DNA from: Vibrio maritimus
GTDB lineage: Bacteria; Pseudomonadota; Gammaproteobacteria; Enterobacterales; Vibrionaceae
DNA: 64,000 nucleotides
Assembly (NCBI GenBank): GCA_003263775.1
Contig: JYJJ01000051.1
Location: 186,001-250,000 of the forward strand
Direction of reading: 5' to 3'
Part shown: positions 27,281-36,050 of the stretch, piece by piece
How the letters are laid out: each line of letters opens with the position of its first letter
Position numbering within the stretch: position 1 is the first letter of the stretch
The notes under the pieces: generated by a model
Databases searched by the model: none
What the model saw: only the letters and a program-made list of their open reading frames with translations
Told to the model about the DNA's origin: nothing
Program-made: the position numbers and the translations under genes

Positions 27281-28897
27281 TTAGAGCAGGGAATAGCTTG
27301 GTAAGGTCAGGAAGCTAGCGAACTGTTTCGATGTCGACAGCTCGTAGAAAAGGTCAGCGGTTTCGTTAAAGCGCCCGGCATAATAACGCGTATCGCCCAC
27401 TTCCTGTTGAATGGTATTGAGCTCTTGATAGAGCCATGTATGAAAGAGCTCTGCGGTAAAAGGTTGGCCATCATCAAGAGTGATCCCGTGATGAATCCAT
27501 TGCCAAATATTGGCTCGGGAGATCTCTGCCGTTGCCGCATCTTCCATCAGCCCATAGATAGGGACACAGCCTTGGCCTTGGATCCACGCTTCAATGTAGT
27601 AGAGCGCGATGCGAATGTTCTTGCGAACACCGGCTTCATCACGGGTTCCTTCGCATGGCTCAAGGAGTGTTTCCGCAGTTATCTCTGTATCTGGGCTCAC
27701 GAAGTCGAGCTGATTAATTTTGCCTTTAAGATGCTCATCAAATGTCGACATGGCTAAGTTGACCAGAGCAGGGTGTGCAACCCAAGTTCCGTCATGGCCG
27801 TTTTGAGACTCACGCTGTTTGTCTTCAATCACTTTTGCAGTGACGCGCGCCATTTCTTGTGGCTCTTTCGCTGGAATAAAGGCAGACATGCCACCCATAG
27901 CAAGGGCGCCTCGAGCGTGACAAGTTCTTACTAGCAATTGGCTATAGGCATTAAGAAAGGCTTGATCCATACCGATACCGTGACGATCTGGCAAAATGCG
28001 GTCTTGATGATTCTTAAGCGTTTTGATGTAGCTAAATATGTAGTCCCAGCGGCCGCAGTTCATGGCAACAATATGGTCTTTCATTGCGTACAAAATCTCG
28101 TCCATTTGGAATACCGCAGGGAGCGTTTCAATCAGCACTGTGGCTCTGATCGTGCCGGTAGGTACGCCAAAATAGGTCTCAGTGAATGCGAAGACATCAT
28201 CCCACCATTTGGCTTCTTCCATGCTTTCTAGTTTGGGAATGTAGTAATACACACCAAGACCTTTGTCGGCACGGGATTGATGGTTGTGGAAGAAATACAG
28301 TGCAAAATCCATCAAGCAACCGGCGATCGGTTTGCCATCAAACACAATCGATTTTTCTGGTAAATGTAGGCCTCTTGGGCGTGCGATAAGAAGAGCGGGA
28401 TCGCTACTTAGCGTGTAGTGCTTGTCTTTATTCTCATCGTAATGGCTGATGGTACCTAGGTTGGCATCTCTGAGGTTAATTTGGCCTTCAATCATGTTTG
28501 CCCAGGTTGGTGCAGAAGCGTCCTCGAAGCAGCACATAAATACTTTGGCGCCGGAGTTGAGTGCATTAATGACCATTTTTCGATCGACCGGCCCGGTTAT
28601 CTCCACGCGGCGATCCAGCAATGGCTCAGGAATAGGGTTCACGCGCCAGCTTTTGTCGTTGCGAATCGACTCAGTATCGCTGCGAAATCCAGGTAGCTCT
28701 CCCGTATCATACGCTGCTTGCTTAATGTCTCTTTGTGCGAGTAGTTGATCTCTACGATCACCAAAGTGCTCTACAAGTGTAGAGAGAAACGCGACGGCTT
28801 CTTCACTGAGTATTGCTTGGTAATCACGATTGCTTATCGCGCCTGTTACATTCAACCGATTTGCAGCGGTAGTGTTCATTCCTTCGATTACGGCCAT
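27281..28897 (-). CDS. aceB: Malate synthase A
   Basis: Condenses glyoxylate with acetyl-CoA to malate. 538 residues, uninterrupted. The family signature KDHIVAMNCGRWDYIFS lies near residues 265-281; CFEDASAPTW near 130 and EGTRDEAGVRKNIRIALYYI near 440 form the active-site and CoA regions. Ribosome site AAAGGAGAC before ATG 28897. No isocitrate lyase gene accompanies it, which fits a role in assimilating glyoxylate from allantoin breakdown rather than the glyoxylate shunt. A TTGTATACAA box lies 33 bases upstream of the start codon, and a MarR-type operator at 29028. Confidence 0.95.
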   Translation of the reverse strand: MAVIEGMNTTAANRLNVTGAISNRDYQAILSEEAVAFLSTLVEHFGDRRDQLLAQRDIKQAAYDTGELPGFRSDTESIRNDKSWRVNPIPEPLLDRRVEITGPVDRKMVINALNSGAKVFMCCFEDASAPTWANMIEGQINLRDANLGTISHYDENKDKHYTLSSDPALLIARPRGLHLPEKSIVFDGKPIAGCLMDFALYFFHNHQSRADKGLGVYYYIPKLESMEEAKWWDDVFAFTETYFGVPTGTIRATVLIETLPAVFQMDEILYAMKDHIVAMNCGRWDYIFSYIKTLKNHQDRILPDRHGIGMDQAFLNAYSQLLVRTCHARGALAMGGMSAFIPAKEPQEMARVTAKVIEDKQRESQNGHDGTWVAHPALVNLAMSTFDEHLKGKINQLDFVSPDTEITAETLLEPCEGTRDEAGVRKNIRIALYYIEAWIQGQGCVPIYGLMEDAATAEISRANIWQWIHHGITLDDGQPFTAELFHTWLYQELNTIQQEVGDTRYYAGRFNETADLFYELSTSKQFASFLTLPSYSLL

Positions 28898-29208
28898 TGT
28901 CTGTCTCCTTTACACAATATTATTATTTTTTGTATACAAAGATGTATCTCACTTCTACTTATATGAGAAAAGTTACAAATGATCAAAGACTATTTTTCAT
29001 TAATTTAACGCGCAGATTATTTCAAAGTATTTTTACGTTAAGATAATTTATGTAAAGCATTTGTATTCAGTATATACAAGGTAAGTAACCACTTAGTGCA
29101 TGTGCTCTATGTGAAAAAATTGTGAATTTAATACTTGCGAATACCCGGAATTGGTTCATAGTACACAAAGTGACCGAAAATTGTACACAATCCAATGGAG
29201 GGGTTGGA
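28898..29208. promoter_or_regulatory. aceB-gcl divergent promoter region
   Basis: 311 bases with no gene. It holds the palindrome TTGTATACAA at 28930-28939 (GntR-like operator type), a MarR-type operator TATTTTTACGTTAAGATA at 29028-29045 (one mismatch to the 26068 site), and two half-like boxes TAGTACACAA (29159-29168) and TTGTACACAA (29181-29190) just before gcl. Two regulators probably meet here. Confidence 0.65.
29028..29045. promoter_or_regulatory. MarR-type 18-bp operator, aceB-gcl copy
   Basis: TATTTTTACGTTAAGATA differs from the operator at 26068 by one base. It is 131 bases from aceB and 163 bases from gcl start codons. Confidence 0.6.
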
Positions 29209-30992
29209 ATGGCAAGAATGAAAGCAATAGAAGCAGCAGTAGCAGTACTTAAAAAAGAAGGGGTTCACATCGCGTTTGGTGTGCCAGGTGCCGCTATTAA
29301 TCCAATGTATGCAGCAATGAAAGCGTTGGGTGGTATTGAGCATGTCTTAGCTCGCCATGTAGAGGGTGCCTCGCATATGGCAGAAGGATTTACGCGTACT
29401 GATCAAAATAATATTGGTGTGTGTATCGGAACATCGGGTCCTGCTGGTACAGATATGATTACTGGCCTTTATTCTGCGTCAGCGGACTCGATCCCTATTC
29501 TTTGTATCACAGGTCAAGCCCCGAGAGCGCGTCTGCACAAGGAAGATTTTCAGGCTGTTGATATTGAATCCATTGCTAAGCCAGTGACTAAGTGGGCGAC
29601 AACCGTACTTGAACCTGCTCAGGTACCGCGAGCATTTCAAAAAGCATTTCATATCATGCGTTCGGGTCGCCCAGGACCAGTTCTCATCGACTTACCTCTC
29701 GATGTTCAATTAGCAGAAATTGAGTTTGATATTGATAGCTATGAACCTCTAGCAGCGTTTAAACCTTCTGCTAGTCGTGAACAAGTCGAGAAAGCGTTAG
29801 ACATGTTGGCGGCATCGGAAAAACCAGTAATTGTCTCTGGAGGCGGGGTTATTAACGCGGGTGCCTCTGATCTGTTACAACAGTTCGCTGAGCTGACAGG
29901 CGTTCCTGTGATCCCAACTCTTATGGGGTGGGCTCTATCCCTGATGATCATGAACTCATGGCTGGCATGGTTGGGCTACAAACAGCGCATCGTTACGGTA
30001 ACGAGACGTTGCTTGATTCCGATTTTGTGTTTGGAGTCGGTAACCGCTTTGCCAATAGACATACGGGGTCTCTCGACGTTTACACTCAAGGCCGAAAGTT
30101 TGTTCATATTGATATTGAACCCACGCAGATTGGCCGTGTGTTCTGTCCGGATCTCGGTATTGTTTCCGATGCTAAAGCTGCCCTTGAGCTGATGGTTGAT
30201 GTCGCAAAAGAGCGAGCGAAAAAGGGCACGCTTCCAGACAGATCGGCTTGGGTTGGACAATGTCAGTATCGCAAAGCCACCATGCTTCGCAAAACGCATT
30301 TCACCGACACGCCGATTAAACCAATGCGTGTGTATGAAGAGATGAATCAGGCATTTGGTACAGATACTTGTTATGTCAGCACGATTGGTTTGTCCCAGAT
30401 TGCTGCGGCACAGTTCCTTCATGTTTATAAGCCAAGACACTGGATTAATTGCGGACAAGCAGGGCCGCTAGGTTGGACGATTCCTGCGGCGCTTGGTGTA
30501 AAAGTGGCGGATCCGCAGCGCGATGTTGTCGCGATTTCCGGCGATTACGATTTCCAATTCATGATTGAGGAGTTGGCCGTAGGGGCACAGTTTAATCTGC
30601 CGTACATCCATGTTGTGGTTAACAACTCTTATCTTGGGTTGATACGACAGGCGCAGCGTCAGTTTGATATCGACTATTGCGTGCAACTGGCGTTTGAAAA
30701 CCAAAATTCACCGGAGGTAGAAGGCTACGGTGTCGATCACGTGAAAGTGGTTGAAGGACTGGGCTGTAAGGGGATTCGCGTGACCGATCCCGCCAAAATA
30801 CAAGATGCGTTTGCTCAGGCACGCTCTTTAATGGCGGCGCATCAAGTGCCGGTTGTCGTGGAAGTGATCTTAGAACGCGTGACCAATATTTCCATGGGAA
30901 CAGAGATCAATGCCATCAATGAATTTGAGCCACTTGCTGACAATGACAGTGATGCGCCGACCTCGATGGCGTCTCTTAAATTGTCACAGTAG
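29209..30992 (+). CDS. gcl: Glyoxylate carboligase Gcl, frame broken once
   Basis: ThDP-dependent enzyme that joins two glyoxylates into tartronate semialdehyde with loss of CO2. Corrected length 594 residues (E. coli 593). N-terminal domain: [18 protein letters not shown] near 22, [20 protein letters not shown] near 77-96; central [13 protein letters not shown]; ThDP site [14 protein letters not shown] then [16 protein letters not shown]. The frame breaks in the G run at 29930-29932; one G gives [19 protein letters not shown], the family sequence. Start ATG 29209 with GGAGGGG upstream; extension to 29122 is not supported. First gene of gcl-hyi-glxR, spaced 35 and 25 bases. Confidence 0.93.
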
Positions 30993-31027
30993 CCGTTGTC
31001 CACCAAACGTTTCTCAAGGAGAGAGCA

Positions 31028-31803
31028 ATGCTAAAATTTGCTGCCAACTTATCGATGTTATTTACCGAGTTTGATTTCTTAGAACGCTTTGAACAAGCAG
31101 CGCAAGCGGGCTTTCGTGGGGTCGAGTATCTATTTCCTTATGATTTTGATACCGAGACCATTAAGAGCAAGCTAGAAGAAAACAACCTCGAGCAAGTCTT
31201 ATTTAATTTACCCGCAGGCGATTGGGATGCAGGGGATCGCGGTATCGCGGTTGACCCGAATCGAATCGAAGAGTTTCAACTCGGTGTCGCGAAAGCCATT
31301 GAGTACGCGAAAGTATTGGGGAACACACAAGTGAACTGCCTTGCCGGCATTATTCCCCAAGGGGTGACGCAACAAGACGCGCACACAACCTTTGTTATCA
31401 ACCTTCGTTACGCTGCTCAGCAGCTTGAAGCGGCGGGCATCACTCTAGTCATAGAAGCCATTAATACCCGAGACATCCCCGGTTTCTTTTTGAACACGAC
31501 AGAGCAAGCTCAATCAGTCATCGCTGAGGTAGGGAGTGACAATGTATTTGTTCAATACGATATCTACCATATGCAAATCATGGAAGGTGACTTATCGCCA
31601 ACGATTGCAAACAACTTACCGAAGATAGCGCATATCCAATTGGCGGATAACCCAGGCCGACATGAGCCTGGTACTGGGGAAATCAACTATGACTTCTTAC
31701 TACCTCATATTGATGAGCTTGGCTATCAAGGGTGGATTGGGTGCGAATACAAACCAAAGGCTGGTACTCACCAAGGCTGTCGTGGTTAAACGCTTTTCAG
31801 TAA
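31028..31803 (+). CDS. hyi: Hydroxypyruvate isomerase Hyi, frame broken near the end
   Basis: Interconverts hydroxypyruvate and tartronate semialdehyde; TIM-barrel of the xylose-isomerase-like class. MLKFAANLSMLFTEFDFLER at the N-terminus, NLPAGDWDAGDRGIA near 59, LVIEAINTRDIPGFF near 138-152 (metal Glu), YDIYHMQIMEGDL near 178, GEINYDFLLPHI and GWIGCEYKPKAGT at the end. A missing C at 31777 gives an early stop at 31789; restoring it yields the ending GLSWLNAFQ and a total of 258 residues, the E. coli length. Ribosome site AAGGAGAG. Confidence 0.92.
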
Positions 31804-31828
31804 TAGAGAACATTAAGGAGAATATTCT

Positions 31829-32721
31829 ATGAAAGTTGCATTTATCGGAACCGGAATCATGGGACTGCCAATGGCGAAAAACCTGCAAAATGCAGGCTAT
31901 GAATTGGTTCTATCTGATCACTTTACACCGCCACCCGCAGAGTTAGTCGCACGTGGGGCTACTGTGTGTCACTCACCGAAAGAGGCGACTCAACTCGCTG
32001 ATATTACGATTCTCATGCTGCCAAATACGCCGCAAGTTGAAGAAGTCCTATTCGAAACCGACGGTGTGGAAGCGGGTCTTGCAGGCAGCGCCAATAAGCT
32101 GGTCATTGACATGAGCTCTATCTCCCCGATGGCGACTCAATCTTTTGCTAAGCGCATTAAAGAGAGCGGTGCGCAATACTTAGATGCGCCGGTATCAGGT
32201 GGTGAAGTAGGGGCGGTGAATGCGACACTGAGCATTATGGTTGGTGGCGATCAGCTGCCTTTGATGCGGCGAGACCTCTATTTGAAGTGATGGGTAAAAA
32301 TATCACGTTGGTAGGTGACAGCGGCGCAGGACAAACTTGTAAAGTAGCGAACCAAATCATAGTTGCGCTAAACATTGAGGCAGTCTCTGAAGCGTTAGTG
32401 TTTGCGTCGAAAGCCGGTGCAGATCCAGCGCGCGTTCGCCAAGCTTTGTTAGGTGGTTTTGCAAGCTCGAAAATTCTTGAAGTTCACGGCGAAAGAATGA
32501 TTGAAGGCAGTTTTAATCCGGGCTTTAAAATTGCGCTGCACCAAAAGGATCTTAACCTTGCGCTTAGCGGTGCTAAAGAACTTGGGGTTGCATTGCCAAA
32601 TACAGAAACGGCTCAAACGCTCTTTGATGAGTGTGCTGACCAAGGTGGTGAGAACTGGGATCATTCCGCGCTGATTAAAGCGCTTGAAATGCGCTCTGGT
32701 CACTCTATTCGTAAAGATTGA
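31829..32721 (+). CDS. glxR: 2-hydroxy-3-oxopropionate (tartronate semialdehyde) reductase GlxR, frame broken once
   Basis: Reduces tartronate semialdehyde to D-glycerate. Beta-hydroxyacid dehydrogenase of about 297 residues: NAD motif VAFIGTGIMGLPMAKNL at residues 3-19, substrate motif DAPVSGGEVGAVNATLSIMV near 118-137, catalytic Lys in GAGQTCKVANQI near 168-179, and GFKIALHQKDLNLAL near 232. A missing G near 32254 breaks the frame; repaired sequence reads GGDQAAFDAARPLFEVMG. Completes the glyoxylate-to-glycerate branch. No glycerate kinase gene is visible here. Ribosome site AAGGAG. Confidence 0.92.
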
Positions 32722-32796
32722 GGAGCAGTAACTAAAGGTAATCTATCCAAAACGTTTCCGTCTTAATCGCGTAGTTTTGTCTCCTTTTATACGCGT

Positions 32797-32880
32797 TCCC
32801 GAAGTTATTCCACTGCGTTGAGGTTTACGGCTTCAAACTTCAATAATCAGACGCAGTTGGTATTGGCTTCGGGATTTTTT
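32797..32880 (+). terminator. Long structured terminator after glxR
   Basis: Outer stem TCCCGAAG / CTTCGGGA (32797-32804, 32867-32874) with inner stems ACTGCG / CGCAGT and TTGAGGTTT / AAACTTCAA, then T6. A 78-base imperfect hairpin, closing the gcl operon. Confidence 0.75.
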
Positions 32881-32947
32881 ATGTCTTGCACTCGCCCAGA
32901 TTTTAACTCTTCAGACTTTGTACTTACTATTTAAATTCATTAAGATA

Positions 32948-32995
32948 GACCAAGGACCAAGGACCAAGGACCAAGGACCAAGGACCAAGGACCAA
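32948..32995. repeat. Tandem heptamer array GACCAAG, about 6.9 copies
   Basis: Six perfect copies of GACCAAG plus GACCAA, ending 28 bases before the TetR start codon. Copy-number change by slippage would alter promoter or leader spacing in 7-base steps. Confidence 0.9.
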
Positions 32996-33023
32996 TCATT
33001 GAATAACGATAGTAAGGACAAGC

Positions 33024-33635
33024 ATGTCGCGCATTAGACGGAAGAATCAAGATTTGATCATTGAAGTGGCCAGTGAGCAGTTTGCAACTCACGGGTACGC
33101 GGCGACAAAAATGGTCGACATCGCCAAGGCGGCGGATATTCCTAAACCTAATGTGTTTTACTACTTCAGTTCGAAAGATAAACTCTATTACGCGGTGCTA
33201 GAAACCGTTACCCAACCCCTTCTTGAAGCATCATTGCCGATCGAACAGCTTGATGATCCAGTTGAAGCGCTCACCCAATACATTCGCACCAAGCTGATGA
33301 TTTCCAGAGACCACCCGCATGCATCCCGTGTGTTTGCCAGTGAAGTGATGTCGGGTGCTAAGGTGTTGCCTGAGGGTATTCGCTCTAAGTTGTTTCAACA
33401 ATCACAACTTATTTTAGAGAAGTTCGCCAATTGGGCAGAGCAGGGCTTAATGGATGACGTACCGCCGCACCACCTTATGTTTGCCATTTGGTCGGCTACT
33501 CAAACGTACGCAGACTTTAGCTGGCAAATATGCAGCGTACTCGACAAGCCAGAGCTAACCGACAGCGATTTTGACGAGGCGGCAACATTTCTAACTAAGA
33601 TGGTGATTCAAGGGTGCGGAGTGAAAAGCCGCTAG
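33024..33635 (+). CDS. TetR family regulator, RutR-like
   Basis: 203 residues. N-terminal TetR helix-turn-helix: RKNQDLIIEVASEQFATHGY, then MVDIAKAADIPKPNVFYYFSSKDKL (partly quoted). The C-terminal domain (ISRDHPHASRVFASEVMSGA, PPHHLMFAIWSATQTYADFS) resembles RutR/YcdC, the pyrimidine- and purine-gene regulator of E. coli. Placed between the glyoxylate and purine genes, it is a second candidate regulator of the region. The tandem heptamers before its start codon may vary its expression. Ribosome site AAGGAC. Confidence 0.85.
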   Translation: MSRIRRKNQDLIIEVASEQFATHGYAATKMVDIAKAADIPKPNVFYYFSSKDKLYYAVLETVTQPLLEASLPIEQLDDPVEALTQYIRTKLMISRDHPHASRVFASEVMSGAKVLPEGIRSKLFQQSQLILEKFANWAEQGLMDDVPPHHLMFAIWSATQTYADFSWQICSVLDKPELTDSDFDEAATFLTKMVIQGCGVKSR

Positions 33636-33682
33636 GTTGTGGCTTTGGTATACAGAATTACACCAATTCGCGATGAGCCCTA

Positions 33683-33742
33683 GAAAAGCGGCAAACGAAA
33701 GAAAAGCGGCAAACGAATTTACGTTTGCCGCTTTTCTGTTTA
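33683..33742. terminator. Bidirectional terminator with duplicated arm
   Basis: GAAAAGCGGCAAACGAA occurs twice in tandem (33683-33699, 33701-33717), followed by the inverse CGTTTGCCGCTTTTC (33722-33736). Either left copy can form a 15-bp stem. Serves the TetR gene and the convergent permease gene. Confidence 0.75.
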
Positions 33743-33762
33743 TCTAATTTGAAAACGACAGC

Positions 33763-35106
33763 TTAGCCAATAAAGACCAGCTTCGCGATGAACACGGCGC
33801 TTAGGATATACATTGAGATCGAGACATCTTTTGTTTTACCCGTGGCGACTTTTAGCACTGTGTAGGTGATAAAGCCAAGCGCGATACCATTAGCGATTGA
33901 GAAGGTCAGCGGCATCATGAGTGCTGTAATGGCAGCAGGTGCGCCGTTAGTAAAGTCTTTCCAATCAACATGCTGCATACTGCTCATCATGACAAAGGCC
34001 ACGTAAATAAGAGCGCCTGCGGTTGCGTAAGCGGGGATCATACCTGCAAGAGGCGATAGGAAAATAGCTGCAAGGAATAATACAGCAACGACAATGGCCG
34101 AGAGGCCGGTTCTCGCCCCAGCAGCGACACCTGCAGCACTTTCAACATAACTGGTTACCGGTGGACAACCCACACAAGCTCCCGCGACACTAGAAATACT
34201 GTCCGCTTTCAGTGCTTTGCTTAGGCCTTCGATTTTACCGGTTTCTTTGTTAACGAGATTTGCACGCTCAGCCACGCCCATAAGCGTACCAGCGGTATCA
34301 AACATGTTGACGAATAGGAACGCTAGGATAACGCTCACCATAGAAACATTAAGCGCGCCGGTAATATCCATAGCAAGGAAGGTTGGTGCAATGCTTGGAG
34401 GTGCTGAGAAAAAGCCATTGTATTGAACTATTCCCATCATCATACCGATCATAGTGACACTTAGAATGCCGATAAGCACTGCGCCGAAAACGCGGCGTTC
34501 ACTCAGCACGGCAATGATCAGGAACGCCACGGCTGCTAGCAGCGCATCTGGTTTAGTAAAATCACCTAAAGAGACCAATGTTGCCGGGTTTTCAACGACG
34601 ATACCTGCAGTTTTAAGACCAATCAGGCCCAAGAATAGACCGACGCCTGCGGTCATTGCATAACGAAGACTTTCGGGGATACTCTCAATAATCCATTGTC
34701 GTATCTTGTAGAAACTCATCCCTACAAACAACACACCTGAGATAAATACCGCCCCTAACGCCACTTCCCAGCTATAACCCATTTCACTGACGACGGTAAA
34801 TGAGAAAAACGCATTGAGACCCATGCCCGGTGCTAAGCCTACAGGCCAGTTAGCAAACAAGCCCATCAGCAAACAGCCGATTGCTGCGCCAATACAGGTC
34901 GCCACAAACACCGCCCCTTGATCCATGCCCGAAGCGGCCATGATGCTTGGGTTTACAAAGATGATATAGGCCATGGTAGCAAAGGTGGTGACGCCACCTA
35001 AGAGTTCGTTTTTAACACTTGAACCGTGTTGCTTGATCTTAAAATAGCTCTCTAAGAGGCCGTTTTGGGATGCTTCATTGAGCACTTCTGCTTTGGTTTC
35101 ATTCAT
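33763..35106 (-). CDS. NCS2 purine permease (AzgA/GhxP-like)
   Basis: Inner-membrane proton symporter of the AzgA-like NCS2 branch that takes up hypoxanthine, guanine or adenine. 447 residues from ATG 35106 (7 codons shorter than the longest frame; AAAGGAC lies upstream). Marks: GGVTTFATMAYIIFVNPSIM near 38, GLAPGMGLNAFFSF near 89 (substrate/ion site), TAGVGLFLGLIGLK near 137, FVNMFDTAGTLMGVAERANL near 260-279, GACVGCPPVTSYVESAAGVA near 304-323, GARTGLSA. Sits within the urate catabolism cluster on the opposite strand to gcl, so its cargo is most likely a purine base; substrate within the family is not decided. Confidence 0.88.
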   Translation of the reverse strand: MNETKAEVLNEASQNGLLESYFKIKQHGSSVKNELLGGVTTFATMAYIIFVNPSIMAASGMDQGAVFVATCIGAAIGCLLMGLFANWPVGLAPGMGLNAFFSFTVVSEMGYSWEVALGAVFISGVLFVGMSFYKIRQWIIESIPESLRYAMTAGVGLFLGLIGLKTAGIVVENPATLVSLGDFTKPDALLAAVAFLIIAVLSERRVFGAVLIGILSVTMIGMMMGIVQYNGFFSAPPSIAPTFLAMDITGALNVSMVSVILAFLFVNMFDTAGTLMGVAERANLVNKETGKIEGLSKALKADSISSVAGACVGCPPVTSYVESAAGVAAGARTGLSAIVVAVLFLAAIFLSPLAGMIPAYATAGALIYVAFVMMSSMQHVDWKDFTNGAPAAITALMMPLTFSIANGIALGFITYTVLKVATGKTKDVSISMYILSAVFIAKLVFIG

Positions 35107-35340
35107 TTGAGTAAGTCCTTTTCGCATTACCCTTGAAGGTTGAGTGGGTAAAATTACTATTGCTTATCCTTAAATTGAAAACAGCAGTACCCCTGACTCC
35201 GCATAGACACAATAAGTGCAAGCAAAGAGCCATGCCTCTAGAGAGGTGGTTCATTTCAATTTGTTGGTGGTGCGCATTTGATAGATGCGCCGCTCATACA
35301 AAGCTGTGTTGACAACTTTTAAGAGACGAGTGACACCGAG

Positions 35341-35694
35341 TTAGCTGCCTCGGTAGGTCGAAAAACTGTAAGGGGAAACCAACAAAGGCACGTGATAGTG
35401 GGCATCTTCATCATTGAGTCCAAATCGGATCACCACATCATCTAAAAACGGAATCTCATCCAGCTGAATGCCTTTTGTTTGGTAGTAGGAAGCAACATGA
35501 AAGACGAGCTGATACTTTCCAGCGACAAAGGCTTTACCCTCCAAAATTGGCGAGTCAGTTCGCCCATCGGAGTTGGTGTAGACACGCTTGATGAACTGAA
35601 GCGTGTCGCCTTGCACACGAAACAGCTCTACTTGGATCTCGGCACCCGGAACGCCATTGGTCGTATCCAAAACATGTGTTGTCAGTCTTCCCAT
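35341..35694 (-). CDS. uraH: 5-hydroxyisourate hydrolase UraH
   Basis: Transthyretin-like enzyme converting 5-hydroxyisourate to OHCU, the second step of urate breakdown. 117 residues. N-terminal LTTHVLDTTNGVPG (catalytic His7), central TNSDGRTDSPILEG (catalytic Arg near 45), HVASYYQTKG, and the diagnostic C-terminal YRGS with AHYHVPLLVSPYSFSTYRGS. No signal peptide, so cytoplasmic. Divergent from puuE across a 356-base control region. The permease gene lies downstream on the same strand with a 234-base gap, so an operon is possible but not clear. Confidence 0.93.
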   Translation of the reverse strand: MGRLTTHVLDTTNGVPGAEIQVELFRVQGDTLQFIKRVYTNSDGRTDSPILEGKAFVAGKYQLVFHVASYYQTKGIQLDEIPFLDDVVIRFGLNDEDAHYHVPLLVSPYSFSTYRGS

Positions 35695-36050
35695 ATCACA
35701 TTCGTACTTTCGTACGCTCCTTCATTTGATCATTCCATCTTGTATACAACGAGGTCGTACCAAGACCTTTATTGATATTAATATGTACACAATTAGCTCG
35801 ATTAGTAAAGTTCTACGTTGCAAAAATGTTGAATTTTTTCTCTGCTTTGTGATGGTGCAGCATGCACTAGAACGGAACATTCAACGAAGAAAGCTCATTT
35901 AACTCATTGATTTTAATTGAACGACGCTGAAAATATAATTCAATAAACAAAATCTTTACATTAAGATAAATTATTGTATACAATTAAGTTAACGAAATGA
36001 GTAATGAACATGCAGTGGCAAGTTCATCGAGATGGTAAAGGAGTCAGTGG
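35695..36050. promoter_or_regulatory. uraH-puuE divergent control region
   Basis: 356 bases without a gene. Holds TTGTATACAA at 35740-35749 (46 bases before uraH) and ATTGTATACAAT at 35973-35984 (67 bases before puuE), a weaker TATGTACACAA near 35783, and a MarR-type operator AATCTTTACATTAAGATA at 35951-35968. So both operator types of the aceB-gcl region are repeated here. Confidence 0.7.
35951..35968. promoter_or_regulatory. MarR-type 18-bp operator, puuE copy
   Basis: AATCTTTACATTAAGATA differs by two bases from the operator at 26068. It lies directly beside an ATTGTATACAAT box, 82 bases upstream of puuE. Confidence 0.6.

Larger units (their letters stand above)
32722..33023. other. Intergenic region with terminator and heptamer repeat
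   Basis: 302 bases between glxR and the TetR gene. Contents: a long hairpin terminator (32797-32880), a tandem heptamer array (32948-32995) and presumably the TetR promoter. No open frame. Confidence 0.6.

Noticed and set aside
29122..29208. Longer gcl start (MNLILANT...)
   Set aside because: Extension runs through operator-like boxes; ATG 29209 has a strong ribosome site and matches family start.
32797..32880. Integron attC site
   Set aside because: Long imperfect hairpin, but no attC core sites at its ends and a T tract follows; better explained as a terminator.
32948..32995. CRISPR-like array
   Set aside because: Seven-base units directly joined, no spacers and no cas genes.
35128..35340. 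Purine riboswitch before the NCS2 permease
   Set aside because: No purine aptamer core sequence recognised on the minus strand.
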